Source: Oscillospiraceae bacterium (GTDB lineage Bacteria > Bacillota > Clostridia > Monoglobales > Monoglobaceae). From it: a DNA stretch of 48,761 bases. The stretch's first letter is position 1; the number at the start of each line of letters is the position of its first letter. Under the pieces are notes generated by a model. That model had not been told where the DNA came from. It made no database searches and worked only from the letters and a program-made list of their open reading frames with translations. Location of the stretch: assembly GCA_015068605.1 (NCBI GenBank), contig SVKF01000013.1, positions 1-48,761 on the forward strand. Direction: 5' to 3'. Below are positions 1-8,455 of the stretch, piece after piece. The translations under genes were made by a program, and so were the position numbers.

Positions 1-198
1 ATATTTGACAGGCATGCAAACTTAAAATATAAGTATGGTTCAAGACACTTTTGGTGTCGAGGGTATTATGTAGACACCGTGGGAAGGAATAAGAAAGTTA
101 TAGAACAATATATAAGAAATCAGTTGGAAGAAGATTATTCCACAGACCAAATAAGTATGAAGGAATATCTTGACCCGTTTACGGGTAATAAGAACTAA
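1..198 (+). CDS. tnpA: IS200/IS605 family transposase TnpA, C-terminal part (5' truncated by window edge)
   Basis: The frame is open from base 1 and encodes the last 65 residues of a Y1 (HUH) transposase, ending at TAA 196-198. Family hallmarks are the segment FWCRGYYVDTVG followed by the helix with the nucleophilic tyrosine, EQYIRNQ. In this family the tyrosine forms a 5'-phosphotyrosine link with single-stranded DNA during cut-and-paste between hairpin ends. The HUH histidines and the start lie off the window. The hairpins downstream fit a right end of such an element. No TnpB accessory gene follows, so this is the IS200-like, transposase-only arrangement. The C-terminal extension is short and not diagnostic. 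Confidence 0.88.
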   Translation: MFDRHANLKYKYGSRHFWCRGYYVDTVGRNKKVIEQYIRNQLEEDYSTDQISMKEYLDPFTGNKN

Positions 199-340
199 TA
201 GGCAAAAAAGACAGCCGCATGTGAGCGGCTGCCAGTAATTGTAATGCGGTGTCAAACTTCGATGCCCCTTATAGGGGTTAAGCCTGTAATAGCCCCTTAT
301 AGGGGCTGGTCAAACCACTAGTTTACTAGTGGTTATGATT
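199..340 (+). mobile_element. Right-end region of the IS200-like element, with four hairpins
   Basis: Downstream of the transposase stop are perfect or near-perfect dyads: CAGCCGC/GCGGCTG at 212-231, CCCCTTATAGGGG at 265-277, AGCCCC/GGGGCT at 291-307, and a ten-base stem with a two-base loop at 313-334. IS200/IS605 elements have subterminal hairpins instead of terminal inverted repeats, and TnpA recognises them as single strands. The last hairpin is the best candidate for the right-end structure. The exact cleavage site cannot be placed without the empty site or a second copy. The 212-231 stem is preceded by an A-run, so on the minus strand it reads as an intrinsic terminator facing the transposase gene. 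Confidence 0.55.
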
Positions 341-358
341 TTATGAAGCATATTTTGC

Positions 359-432
359 CATTTACGCTTTTAAAAATGACTTTTTATTCGCTTTTTTGTG
401 TTTTGTGTGGTCGGTGCATTTTGCGTCGTCCC
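359..432 (+). repeat. Dispersed non-coding repeat A, copy 1
   Basis: This stretch between the IS end and the carA promoter closely matches 41787-41860 in the same orientation. The longest identical core is TTTTTTGTGTTTTGTGTGGT and continues through TCGGTGCATTTTGCG. Differences are scattered single bases plus a few-base length change near the middle. It has no coding frame. The rest of 436-560 is AT-rich with no gene. Confidence 0.6.
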
Positions 433-567
433 CATTTTTAGAAAAATCAATATAATATTACCATATAAAAGCCATATCGTCAAGGGGTAAAAACAATTTT
501 TTAAAATTCTGTAAAAAATGATATAGAGAGTAAAAATAATATTATGCAAAAAAACAGAATATATAAG

Positions 568-597
568 TTGACAAGCACTATAAATAAATGCTATAAT
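568..597 (+). promoter_or_regulatory. Sigma-A type promoter of carAB
   Basis: TTGACA at 568-573 and TATAAT at 592-597, both perfect consensus, are separated by 18 bp. The predicted transcript starts near 604, giving a leader of only about 54 nt. That leaves no room for a PyrR-type attenuator or riboswitch. Confidence 0.8.
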
Positions 598-657
598 AGT
601 AAATTAAGAAAGTATGGTCTGTTGACATATTCAGAATAATAAACAGGGGGAATAAGG

Positions 658-1752
658 ATGACAAAAAATATTGGCAAAAAATTAGTTCTTGAAGACGGCA
701 GCGAATATATCGGCTACGGCTTCGGCGGAAACAAAGACATCGTTTGTGAAGTTGTTTTTGACACATCTATGGTTGGTTATCAGGAAGTAATGTCTGACCC
801 TTCCTACACTTCTCAAATCGTCATTATGACTTATCCGCTTATCGGAAATTACGGGATTACAGAAGACGATTTTGAATCAAAAAATCCAACAATTGGCGGT
901 ATCATTGTTCGTGATTACAACGATATGCCCAGCAACTTCCGTTATACAAAGACTCTTTCCGAAGTTCTTGAGGAAAATTCAATCCCGGGGCTTTACGGAA
1001 TTGATACAAGAAAGCTTACCCGTCACATAAGAGATAACGGTTTGCAGAGAGGGATTATCACATCTTCCGATACGCCCACTCAAGAGGCTGTTGAAATCAT
1101 CAAATCAACACCTGAAATCAGAAATGCGGTTTCAAAGGTTTCCAGCAAAAAACGTTGGTATTCAAGGACCTCAAGTCATAAATATAATGTTGTTATTATC
1201 GACTGTGGTCTTAAGCTCAGCATTATCGAAAAGCTTAAATCCCGAGGCTGTAATGTTACTGTTGTTCCTTACAACACAACAGCTGACGAAATTATGTTTA
1301 TGAATCCTGACGGAGTTTTCATTTCAAACGGGCCCGGAAGCCCTGAGGATGTTCCCGAGGTTGTTGAAACCGTGAAGGCGCTTATCGGCAAATACCCTAT
1401 TTTCGGGGTTGACCTGGGAAATCAGATTATAGGTATGGCATACGGTGCAAAAATCTATAAACACAAGTTCGGTCACAGAGGCGGAAATCACCCTGTCAAA
1501 AATCTAAAAACCGGAAAAATTGAGGTTGTCAGCCAAAATCACAGTTATGTCATTGATGAAAAATCCCTTGAAAATACTAAATTAACATTGACTCATATCA
1601 ATGTTCTCGACAATACCGTTGAAGGTGTTGCTTGTCCTGAGGATAAGGTTTTTGCGGTGCAGTATCTGCCTGAAAATGCTTTGGATGATGATTGTCCGAA
1701 GTGCTTATATGACGAATTTGTAGAAATTATGGAGGATGCAAAGAATGCCTAA
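658..1752 (+). CDS. carA: Carbamoyl-phosphate synthase small subunit, glutaminase triad degenerate
   Basis: A 364-residue CarA homologue: N-terminal CPSase small-chain domain (about 1-135) followed by a class I glutamine amidotransferase fold (about 175-360). CarA normally hydrolyses glutamine and feeds ammonia to CarB. Here the nucleophile elbow, usually GxCLGHQ, reads GVDLGNQ, so Asp252 replaces the catalytic Cys. The usual HPE reads LPE, so Leu337 replaces the catalytic His, and only Glu339 remains. The oxyanion-side GNGPGSPED-like segment and the [10 protein letters not shown] loop are intact, so the fold looks maintained. AGGGGG precedes the ATG at good spacing. carA overlaps carB by 8 bp. 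The family assignment is firm; loss of glutaminase activity is inferred from missing residues. Confidence 0.93.
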   Translation: MTKNIGKKLVLEDGSEYIGYGFGGNKDIVCEVVFDTSMVGYQEVMSDPSYTSQIVIMTYPLIGNYGITEDDFESKNPTIGGIIVRDYNDMPSNFRYTKTLSEVLEENSIPGLYGIDTRKLTRHIRDNGLQRGIITSSDTPTQEAVEIIKSTPEIRNAVSKVSSKKRWYSRTSSHKYNVVIIDCGLKLSIIEKLKSRGCNVTVVPYNTTADEIMFMNPDGVFISNGPGSPEDVPEVVETVKALIGKYPIFGVDLGNQIIGMAYGAKIYKHKFGHRGGNHPVKNLKTGKIEVVSQNHSYVIDEKSLENTKLTLTHINVLDNTVEGVACPEDKVFAVQYLPENALDDDCPKCLYDEFVEIMEDAKNA

Positions 1753-4700
1753 GCGTAAAGATATTAAAAAAGTATTGGTTATCGGAAGCGGTCCTATTGT
1801 TATCGGACAGGCTGCGGAATTTGACTACGCAGGAACTCAGGCTTGTCTTGCTCTTAAGGAAGAAGGCTATGAAGTTATCCTTGTTAACTCCAACCCTGCA
1901 ACAATTATGACTGATACAACAATTGCAGATAAGGTTTATATGGAGCCTTTAACCCTTGAATATGTCGCAAAGATTTTAAGATATGAACGTCCTGACGCAA
2001 TAGTTCCCGGAATCGGCGGTCAGACCGGGCTTAACCTTGCTATGCAACTTGCAAGAAAAGGAATACTTGCTGAATGTCAGGTTGAACTTTTGGGGACAAG
2101 CTGTGAAAGTATCGAAAGAGCTGAAGACAGAGAGCTTTTCAAAGAACTTTGTGAAGAGCTTGGCGAACCCGTTCTTCCATCTCTTATTGCAAATTCTATG
2201 GAAGAGGGCGTGTCTGCCGCTAAAGAAATAGGATACCCTGTTGTCCTTCGTCCCGCCTTCACTCTTGGCGGAACAGGCGGTGGATTTGCAGACAATGAAG
2301 AGGAGCTTCGGGAAATTATGAAAAACGCTCTTCAGCTTTCTCCTGTTGGACAGGTTCTTGTTGAAAAGAGCATAAAGGGTTATAAAGAAATCGAATTTGA
2401 GGTTATGCGTGACAGCAATGACACTGCTATAACAATTTGCAGTATGGAAAATATGGACCCTGTCGGAATCCACACAGGTGACAGTATCGTTGTTGCTCCT
2501 GCGCAAACTCTTACAAGCAAGGAATATCATATGCTCCGTAATGCAGCATTAAGACTTATTCGTGCTTTAAAAATTGAAGGTGGCTGTAATGTTCAGTTCG
2601 CCCTTGACCCACAATCCTTTGACTATTATGTTATTGAGGTTAATCCACGAGTTTCCCGTTCATCAGCACTTGCTTCAAAAGCCAGCGGTTATCCTATTGC
2701 AAGGGTAACGGCTAAAGTTGCGGTTGGAATGAACCTTGATGAAATTATGCTTGCTAACATTCCTGCAAGCTTCGAGCCTTCTCTTGACTATGTTGTTACA
2801 AAGATGCCTCGTTTCCCATTTGATAAATTCACAAATGCGTCCAATAAGCTTGGCACACAAATGAAAGCAACAGGTGAAGTTATGAGTATCGGCAGAACTC
2901 TTGAGGAAAGCTTGCTCAAAGCTATTCGTTCTCTCGAAATCGGTGTTTGCCATATTTATATGCCTAAATTTGACCAGGATAAGATGTCTATCGATGAGCT
3001 TTTAGCTTATATTGCCGAAGGAACAGACGACAGAATTTACGCAATCGCTCAGCTTATGTGGCTTGGTGTTGACCATAGCAGAATATGCAACATAACTCAT
3101 ATTGATATGTTCTTCCTTGACAAAATCAAGAATATTGTTGATTTTGAGCGAGTTCTCGAGTCCGCTGAAGCAAAGGGCAATATCGAGCTTCTTAAAAAAG
3201 CAAAGAAAATGGGCTTTTCCGATAAATATATCGCTCATCTCTGGAAAATTTCAGAGGATGAAGTATTTAATCTTCGTTGCGACAACAATATCTTCCCTGT
3301 TTACAAGATGATAGATACTTGCGCAAGTGAGTTCCCGGGATATATCCCTTACCTCTACTCAACTTATGAAGAAGAAAATGAGTCTGTTGTAAGCGATAAG
3401 AAGAAAATAATCGTTCTCGGAAGCGGTCCTATTCGTATCGGACAGGGTGTTGAGTTTGACTATTCAACCGTTCATGCCGTTAAGACTATCAAGGATTATG
3501 GCTATGAATCAATCATTATAAACAACAATCCGGAAACGGTTTCAACCGACTATACAACAAGTGATAAGCTTTATTTTGAGCCTCTCACCGTTGAGGATGT
3601 TATGAATATTGTTAAGCTTGAAAATCCTCTCGGAGTTATTGCTTGTCTTGGTGGACAAACAGCAATCAATCTTGCAGAGCCTCTCGAAAAACGAGGTGTC
3701 AAGATTATCGGAACAGATGTTCAGGCTATCGAAAGAGCGGAAAACCGTGACTCATTTGAGCACATTATGAACGAACTCGGTATTCCGCAACCAAAAGGTA
3801 AGGCTGTTACAAAAATCGAAGACGGAGTTAAGGCTGCAAGTGAAATCGGCTACCCCGTTCTCGTCCGCCCAAGCTATGTTCTCGGCGGTCGTGCTATGCA
3901 GATAGTTAATAATGAAGAGGGTCTTCGCAGGTATCTTAAAACTGCTGTTGAAATTGATGAAGATAGACCTGTTCTTGTTGATAAATATATTGTCGGCAAG
4001 GAGGTTGAGGTTGACGCTGTTTGTGATGGCGAAAACGTATTTATCCCCGGCATTATGGAACACGTTGAAAGAACGGGTGTTCACTCCGGCGACAGTATCA
4101 GTATATACCCGACATTTAGTATTTCCGATAAGGTTAAAGAAATAATTATTGATTATTCAAAACGCCTCGCTTTGGGAATCGGCATAGTTGGTCTTTACAA
4201 CATTCAGTTTATTGTTGATAAAAACGACGATGTATATGTTATTGAGGTTAACCCACGTTCATCAAGAACTGTTCCGTTCCTTTCAAAGGCAACAGGATAT
4301 TCTTTGGCTGACATTGCAACTCTTGCAATCCTTGGAAAGACACTCCCCGAGCAGGGAATAACCGAGGTTTATCCTAAAGAAAAAGACAGATGGTATGTTA
4401 AAGTTCCTGCGTTCTCATTCTCTAAAATCAGAGGTCTTGACGCTTATTTGTCACCTGAAATGAAGTCAACCGGTGAGGCTATCGGCTATGATAAGAGCAG
4501 AACAAGAGCTCTCTATAAAGCGCTTCAGGCATCAGGAATGAATGTTGTTAATTACGGTACTATATTCGTTACCATTGCAGATAAAGATAAGGACGAGGCT
4601 CTTCCTCTCATTGAGAGATTTTATAAAATGGGCTTTAACATTGAGGCAACTCAGGGAACTGCAAACTTCCTCAAATCTCACGGAATTAAAACAAGAATCA

Positions 4701-4939
4701 AGAAGAAAATCAGCGAAGGCAATGAGGAAATTCTTGAATCAATCCGCAAAGGCTATGTAAATTATGTTATCAACACCCGTGATATTGGTGAGGTTGATGA
4801 TGAGTCTGATGGATTTATGATCAGACGCTGTGCCGTTGAAAACAATGTCACAATGTTCACGGCACTTGATACTGTCAGAGGTCTTTTGGATGTTCTTGAA
4901 GAAATGACAATTTGCATTTCAACCATTGACAGTGAATAA
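1745..4939 (+). CDS. carB: Carbamoyl-phosphate synthase large subunit
   Basis: A 1064-residue CarB, close to the usual 1070. Two homologous halves each start with an ATP-grasp synthetase unit ([20 protein letters not shown] near residue 10; [18 protein letters not shown] near 555). An oligomerisation region lies between them and a C-terminal MGS-like allosteric domain lies at about 935-1064. It makes carbamoyl phosphate from bicarbonate, ammonia and two ATP, for pyrimidines and arginine. The start at 1745 is chosen because GGAGG at 1731-1735 lies 9 bp before it; the ATG at 1736 abuts that site. The subunit appears intact, so with the degenerate CarA the complex may depend on free ammonia. Confidence 0.96.
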   Translation: MPKRKDIKKVLVIGSGPIVIGQAAEFDYAGTQACLALKEEGYEVILVNSNPATIMTDTTIADKVYMEPLTLEYVAKILRYERPDAIVPGIGGQTGLNLAMQLARKGILAECQVELLGTSCESIERAEDRELFKELCEELGEPVLPSLIANSMEEGVSAAKEIGYPVVLRPAFTLGGTGGGFADNEEELREIMKNALQLSPVGQVLVEKSIKGYKEIEFEVMRDSNDTAITICSMENMDPVGIHTGDSIVVAPAQTLTSKEYHMLRNAALRLIRALKIEGGCNVQFALDPQSFDYYVIEVNPRVSRSSALASKASGYPIARVTAKVAVGMNLDEIMLANIPASFEPSLDYVVTKMPRFPFDKFTNASNKLGTQMKATGEVMSIGRTLEESLLKAIRSLEIGVCHIYMPKFDQDKMSIDELLAYIAEGTDDRIYAIAQLMWLGVDHSRICNITHIDMFFLDKIKNIVDFERVLESAEAKGNIELLKKAKKMGFSDKYIAHLWKISEDEVFNLRCDNNIFPVYKMIDTCASEFPGYIPYLYSTYEEENESVVSDKKKIIVLGSGPIRIGQGVEFDYSTVHAVKTIKDYGYESIIINNNPETVSTDYTTSDKLYFEPLTVEDVMNIVKLENPLGVIACLGGQTAINLAEPLEKRGVKIIGTDVQAIERAENRDSFEHIMNELGIPQPKGKAVTKIEDGVKAASEIGYPVLVRPSYVLGGRAMQIVNNEEGLRRYLKTAVEIDEDRPVLVDKYIVGKEVEVDAVCDGENVFIPGIMEHVERTGVHSGDSISIYPTFSISDKVKEIIIDYSKRLALGIGIVGLYNIQFIVDKNDDVYVIEVNPRSSRTVPFLSKATGYSLADIATLAILGKTLPEQGITEVYPKEKDRWYVKVPAFSFSKIRGLDAYLSPEMKSTGEAIGYDKSRTRALYKALQASGMNVVNYGTIFVTIADKDKDEALPLIERFYKMGFNIEATQGTANFLKSHGIKTRIKKKISEGNEEILESIRKGYVNYVINTRDIGEVDDESDGFMIRRCAVENNVTMFTALDTVRGLLDVLEEMTICISTIDSE

Positions 4940-4954
4940 TTAAACGCAAAATTG

Positions 4955-4988
4955 GGCTGTAGCAAAATAAAAATGTTTTGCTGCAGCC
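4955..4988. repeat. GGCTGTAGCAAAA-type hairpin after carB
   Basis: Thirteen-base arms at 4955-4967 and 4976-4988 pair with a single wobble. There is no T-run directly after, so it may not terminate alone. Similar arms recur after hisIE (39920-39952) and upstream of the DUF2961 gene (41598-41624). Confidence 0.6.
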
Positions 4989-5018
4989 TCAATTAGTTTT
5001 ACTGTTTTATATTCAAAA

Positions 5019-5060
5019 ACACCGATTGGATTTTAAATAACCAATCGGTGTCTCTTTTTT
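5019..5060. terminator. Bidirectional intrinsic terminator between carB and degV
   Basis: Perfect 11-bp stem (ACACCGATTGG / CCAATCGGTGT) with an 11-base loop. T6 follows on the plus strand and T5 on the minus strand, between convergent genes. Confidence 0.85.
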
Positions 5061-5073
5061 AATATTATTTAGT

Positions 5074-5940
5074 TTATTTCTTTCTGTAAATGATACCAAC
5101 TATATCAGGACCTGCATTTATTGCAATAACAGCCCCAACAAGATATTCATAGCTTGGCTCTATATCCATCTTTTCGCTGCATACCTCTTTCAATTTTGCG
5201 TATGCTTCGCTGTTGCTGCCATAAACTAAGGAATAAGGAGTTCCTTCCCCTCTCTCTGCGACACACATATCAATCATTGTCGAAATTGCCTTTTTGTCTC
5301 CTCTTATTTTATTGAGGACTTTTGAGTCACCATCTTCAAAAGTTATAATCGGCTTAAGCCCTAAAGCATCTCCGACAAATGCGGCAGCGGCAGAAACTCT
5401 TCCGGATTTCTTGACAAATTTCAAGTTCATCGGCAAGAACAAAATTCTGACATTTTCAAGCCATTCATTCATTTCCTTTAAAATTTCATCAACATTGGCT
5501 CCGTCTTTCGCCATTTCCGCAGCCTTAATAACCGCCATACCATAAGCCATACTGTATGTTTTTGAATCGATTATATGAATATTAATCTTTTCCTTTGCTT
5601 CAGGATAATCCTCATAAAACATATCCTTTGACATAATTGCACCCTGTAGTGTCGACGAACCTTTCGAGTTAATACAGGTCAGAATTATATCCGTGTAACC
5701 CTCTTTATAGCACTCTTCATAAAGTTCACCGTAAAGCACGGGAACAACCCTTGATGTTGACGGAATTTCCTTCGCATTTTCGAGAATTTCGTAAAATTCC
5801 TGCGGAGTCATATCATATCCGTCTTTATATTCTTTCTCTCCGTCGATAATTGTTATCGGAAGAACTTCTATCCCCAAACTTTCCCTTATTTCAACAGGAA
5901 TATCCGCTGTTGAATCTGTCGCAATTTTAATTTTCGCCAT
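5074..5940 (-). CDS. DegV family fatty-acid-binding protein
   Basis: 288 residues. The N-terminus KIKIATDSTADIP, the PSTSRVVP segment near residue 60 and the SSTLQGA segment near 95 are DegV hallmarks. DegV/FakB proteins bind a single fatty acid in a deep pocket and, in characterised cases, present it to the FakA kinase for phospholipid synthesis; they are cytosolic. AAAGGAG lies about 8 bp before the ATG. The gene stands alone behind its own perfect-consensus promoter (5982-6010) and ends at the terminator shared with carB. No FakA partner is in the window, so the exact ligand role is unknown. Confidence 0.9.
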   Translation of the reverse strand: MAKIKIATDSTADIPVEIRESLGIEVLPITIIDGEKEYKDGYDMTPQEFYEILENAKEIPSTSRVVPVLYGELYEECYKEGYTDIILTCINSKGSSTLQGAIMSKDMFYEDYPEAKEKINIHIIDSKTYSMAYGMAVIKAAEMAKDGANVDEILKEMNEWLENVRILFLPMNLKFVKKSGRVSAAAAFVGDALGLKPIITFEDGDSKVLNKIRGDKKAISTMIDMCVAERGEGTPYSLVYGSNSEAYAKLKEVCSEKMDIEPSYEYLVGAVIAINAGPDIVGIIYRKK

Positions 5941-5981
5941 ATAAAGCTCCTTTCATTATCCGATTTTCGGATTTTTTTTAA

Positions 5982-6010
5982 ATTATACCTTAATATTATT
6001 CCCTTGTCAA
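5982..6010 (-). promoter_or_regulatory. Promoter of the degV gene
   Basis: On the minus strand, TTGACA (6005-6010) and TATAAT (5982-5987) have a 17-bp spacer. The leader contains a small ATCCGA/TCGGAT stem at about 5961-5975. Confidence 0.8.
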
Positions 6011-6059
6011 GAAATTCCAATCAAAAAACCTTCCGGGAGCTTCACTGCGACACACGAAA

Positions 6060-7297
6060 TTACACTCTGTTTCCCATACAATCCACCCATGTTTTTTCAT
6101 CGGGATTTATGCAAATAACCTTTTTATTAAGGTCTGTATCAAAGATTTCCTGACCTAACGGTGGGTAATATGAAAGGCGCTCTTTTGTTGTGCAAATTGT
6201 CTTGTGGCAGCTGTTCACGGTTCTGATTTTACAACCGGAGCCATCACTTTCCCATATTTTAAAATCTTCTTTATTTATGTCGCACCAAGCTGTTTGTGCG
6301 GTAAACTGAATAGTTCCGCACCAGGAACCGGGAATTTCCTCTTTCATAAGGTCTCCCAGCTTTCTACCGGGGCATTGTCTTTCGACTCGTTCAATATTAA
6401 AGTTAATAAAATTCACTTCCTGATTCCCTATAAGCCTACCGCCTTTACCGTCGTCATCTCCGCACCACTTACCAAAATACGGAAGATTAATATTCCTCTC
6501 ATCCAGGCAGTAATAAGAGTTATAGGGTGATTAGAGCCACAATGTATGGGATAATTTCCAAAAGTAAAACCGTAATTTCCGATTGTCGCACCACAGTTAA
6601 TGCAGATAACGTGTTCTCCGCCAACCTGAATTCCCTCATAAAACCCTAATGCATCAACATTAGTGTAGTTGCTGTAAGCATAGTTACTTCCATCAGTCAT
6701 TGTAAGTCCTATACAGCCCTTTACCGGCACAGGAGGAGCTACGCCTAATCCGACATCACTTGCCTTTGCAATACTGTCACCATAGGAAATAAGCATAACA
6801 TTTTTCACTTCAACTCTGTCTGTTCGACGCAAATCAATGCAGCGTACAGGGTGCTGATTGTTAGCAAGAACAACAGACAGATTCTCAAGCCGAAGAGCGG
6901 CACCATTTTGAATTCCTTTGTCTGACCATGCATTTCTGATGACATCCGCATTATCTATTTCAGTATTCATAATAGCGTCCGCCGACACATAAAGCACTAC
7001 GCCGTTATCAAATGATTTTTGAAATCCGTATTCATGGGATAACCCAATAATACGGATTTCTCTGTGAGCATTTGGGACACAAATCGTAGTAAGAGGACCA
7101 TTATCGCCAAAATCATACAAAGCATCAATAGAATATTTACCATTTAAAAGAAAAACATTTTTATCTGTTTTAACACATTTGTCTATAGCCTTCTGAATAA
7201 CAAGCTCGTCATTTTTCCCTGTGCAGACAAAATCTGCTTTCGCTTTAAACTCATCGGTGCTGTTACTTCCCGCAACATAAACATATCCAAAATTCAT
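6060..7297 (-). pseudogene. Right-handed beta-helix (pectate-lyase-fold) protein interrupted by a frameshift
   Basis: Two minus-strand frames, 7297-6428 (289 residues) and 6416-6060, together form one protein of about 411 residues. The first frame stays recognisable through HCGSNHPITLI, then drifts into unrelated sequence. The second frame is open upstream of its first ATG, giving CLDERNINLPYFGKW and GKGGRLIGNQEVNFINF. One base (probably a T on the plus strand near 6511) restoring LINCLDE would join the two. The N-terminal VQKAIDKC-like segment, repeated short hydrophobic rungs and absence of a signal peptide suggest a pectate-lyase-like beta-helix, as seen in tail-spike or cell-wall proteins. 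It may be a true pseudogene or a sequencing error. No neighbour indicates a substrate. Confidence 0.75.
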
Positions 7298-7328
7298 AAA
7301 AAAACCTCCAAATATTTACATTGCTCTA

Positions 7329-7357
7329 ATAATATAATAAGCCTCATTTTTTGTCAA
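7329..7357 (-). promoter_or_regulatory. Promoter of the frameshifted beta-helix gene
   Basis: Minus strand TTGACA (7352-7357), 17-bp spacer, TATTAT (7329-7334). GGAGG precedes the ATG at 7297. Promoter and ribosome site are intact, which argues for a recent lesion or a sequencing error. Confidence 0.7.
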
Positions 7358-7401
7358 TGGATTTTTCTTTAAATAAATTGACTTTTTTTACAATTTTAAA
7401 T

Positions 7402-8274
7402 TTACATATTCAAAAAAATCAGCGATAAAACACCTATACAAAATCCCACATTTTGATTCCAATTAAGCTTTTCCTTAAAGCAGAATTTTGAAACAATGTA
7501 AATAAGCACCATACCTCCGCCCTGAATGGTCGGAAAAACAATTGCGGCAGGATATTTGGCAAGCATCATCGCAAAAAAATTCATTAAAGCGTTTGCAATT
7601 CCGATACCGATAGCAAGATAACCGCCATTTTTAAGCTTTGGTACAGAGAGCTTCTTTTCTTTAAAAAGAGTCAGCAGCATTGATACAACAGCGATGATAG
7701 CCAGTGCGATAATCATAAATTCCGACTTGAAATCCCCACTGCTTTTCAGCTGATACATTTTCTGAATTGTTGCGCAAAGTCCATTTCCGATAAAAGCAAT
7801 GATGATGTAAAAAAACCACTTTTTTGTGACAACACCTGTATTTTTTGCACTGCCAACCAAATACAAAGAAATAAGCAACAAAATCAGTCCGATAATATTG
7901 AACGTATCTAAATTATCGTGCTGGAAAAAAACTCCATATAATGTGGGAATAAGCAACGAATATGATACCACTAAAGAAGTGAGCGAAAGCGCCCCTTCCC
8001 CCATTGCCAAAATAGTGCAAAAACGCGCAGAAAGATATGTAACCGCAAATGCACCGGCATAAACGTAAATATCAAGGGGTATCGGGTTTTCGCTTTTGGG
8101 CATAAACAAAAAGGAAATCAAGGATGCCAAAAGAATAATAAAATTAAACCCGAAAAATCCCATTTTTTGAGAATTTGTGTTGAAATTATACATTTTTTGA
8201 AAAACATTTTCCAAGGTAGTAAACACAACAACAAGGCAAAGTAATATTTCTAATGTCATTTTATGAAAGTTCAT
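7402..8274 (-). CDS. EamA-like (drug/metabolite transporter superfamily) membrane protein
   Basis: 290 residues with about ten hydrophobic segments in two five-helix halves, the DMT/EamA pattern. The first helix is at about 8-24 and the last ends at the C-terminus. The exported substrate cannot be read from the sequence. Start choice is uncertain: GGAG directly abuts the ATG at 8274, while the ATG at 8259 lies about 15 bases after it. A promoter ending near 8292 leaves a leader of only about ten bases before 8274. The gene is monocistronic between the DUF1846 gene and the frameshifted beta-helix gene. Confidence 0.85.
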   Translation of the reverse strand: MNFHKMTLEILLCLVVVFTTLENVFQKMYNFNTNSQKMGFFGFNFIILLASLISFLFMPKSENPIPLDIYVYAGAFAVTYLSARFCTILAMGEGALSLTSLVVSYSLLIPTLYGVFFQHDNLDTFNIIGLILLLISLYLVGSAKNTGVVTKKWFFYIIIAFIGNGLCATIQKMYQLKSSGDFKSEFMIIALAIIAVVSMLLTLFKEKKLSVPKLKNGGYLAIGIGIANALMNFFAMMLAKYPAAIVFPTIQGGGMVLIYIVSKFCFKEKLNWNQNVGFCIGVLSLIFLNM

Positions 8275-8291
8275 CTCCTAACCGAATACAA

Positions 8292-8320
8292 AGTATGTCA
8301 CAAAAACAAAACATTGTAAA
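8292..8320 (-). promoter_or_regulatory. Promoter of the EamA-like gene
   Basis: Minus strand TTTACA (8315-8320), 17-bp spacer, CATACT (8292-8297). The rest of 8321-8455 holds only a TTTCGCC/GGCGAAA stem at about 8437-8452, just after the DUF1846 stop. Confidence 0.55.
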
Positions 8321-8455
8321 TGCACTTTTGTATCGTAATTATCGACTTTTTATCCGCTCTGAAAAAGCAGTTTTATTATAGAACACTCGCCCGCAGGCAG
8401 TGGTTGAAGCTTTACGCTTTGTTTACCCGTATACATTTCGCCAAAGGCGAAAATT

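Noticed and set aside
1976-2530. A 184-residue minus-strand frame inside carB, and similar antisense frames over carB (2675-2953, 3752-4084)
   Set aside because: They lie wholly opposite a conserved gene, have no ribosome site, and show no family features. They arise from codon bias of the true frame.
5960-5976. Plus-strand intrinsic terminator upstream of degV
   Set aside because: The stem is only 6 bp, no plus-strand gene precedes it, and it lies in the degV leader.
6060-7297. Prophage remnant suggested by the tail-spike-like beta-helix
   Set aside because: No other phage gene, integrase or attachment repeat is nearby. Beta-helix proteins also occur as cell-wall or secreted enzymes.
8341-8455. 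RNA gene or riboswitch in the spacer after the DUF1846 gene
   Set aside because: It has one short stem (TTTCGCC/GGCGAAA), no T-run on the relevant strand and no recognisable RNA motif.
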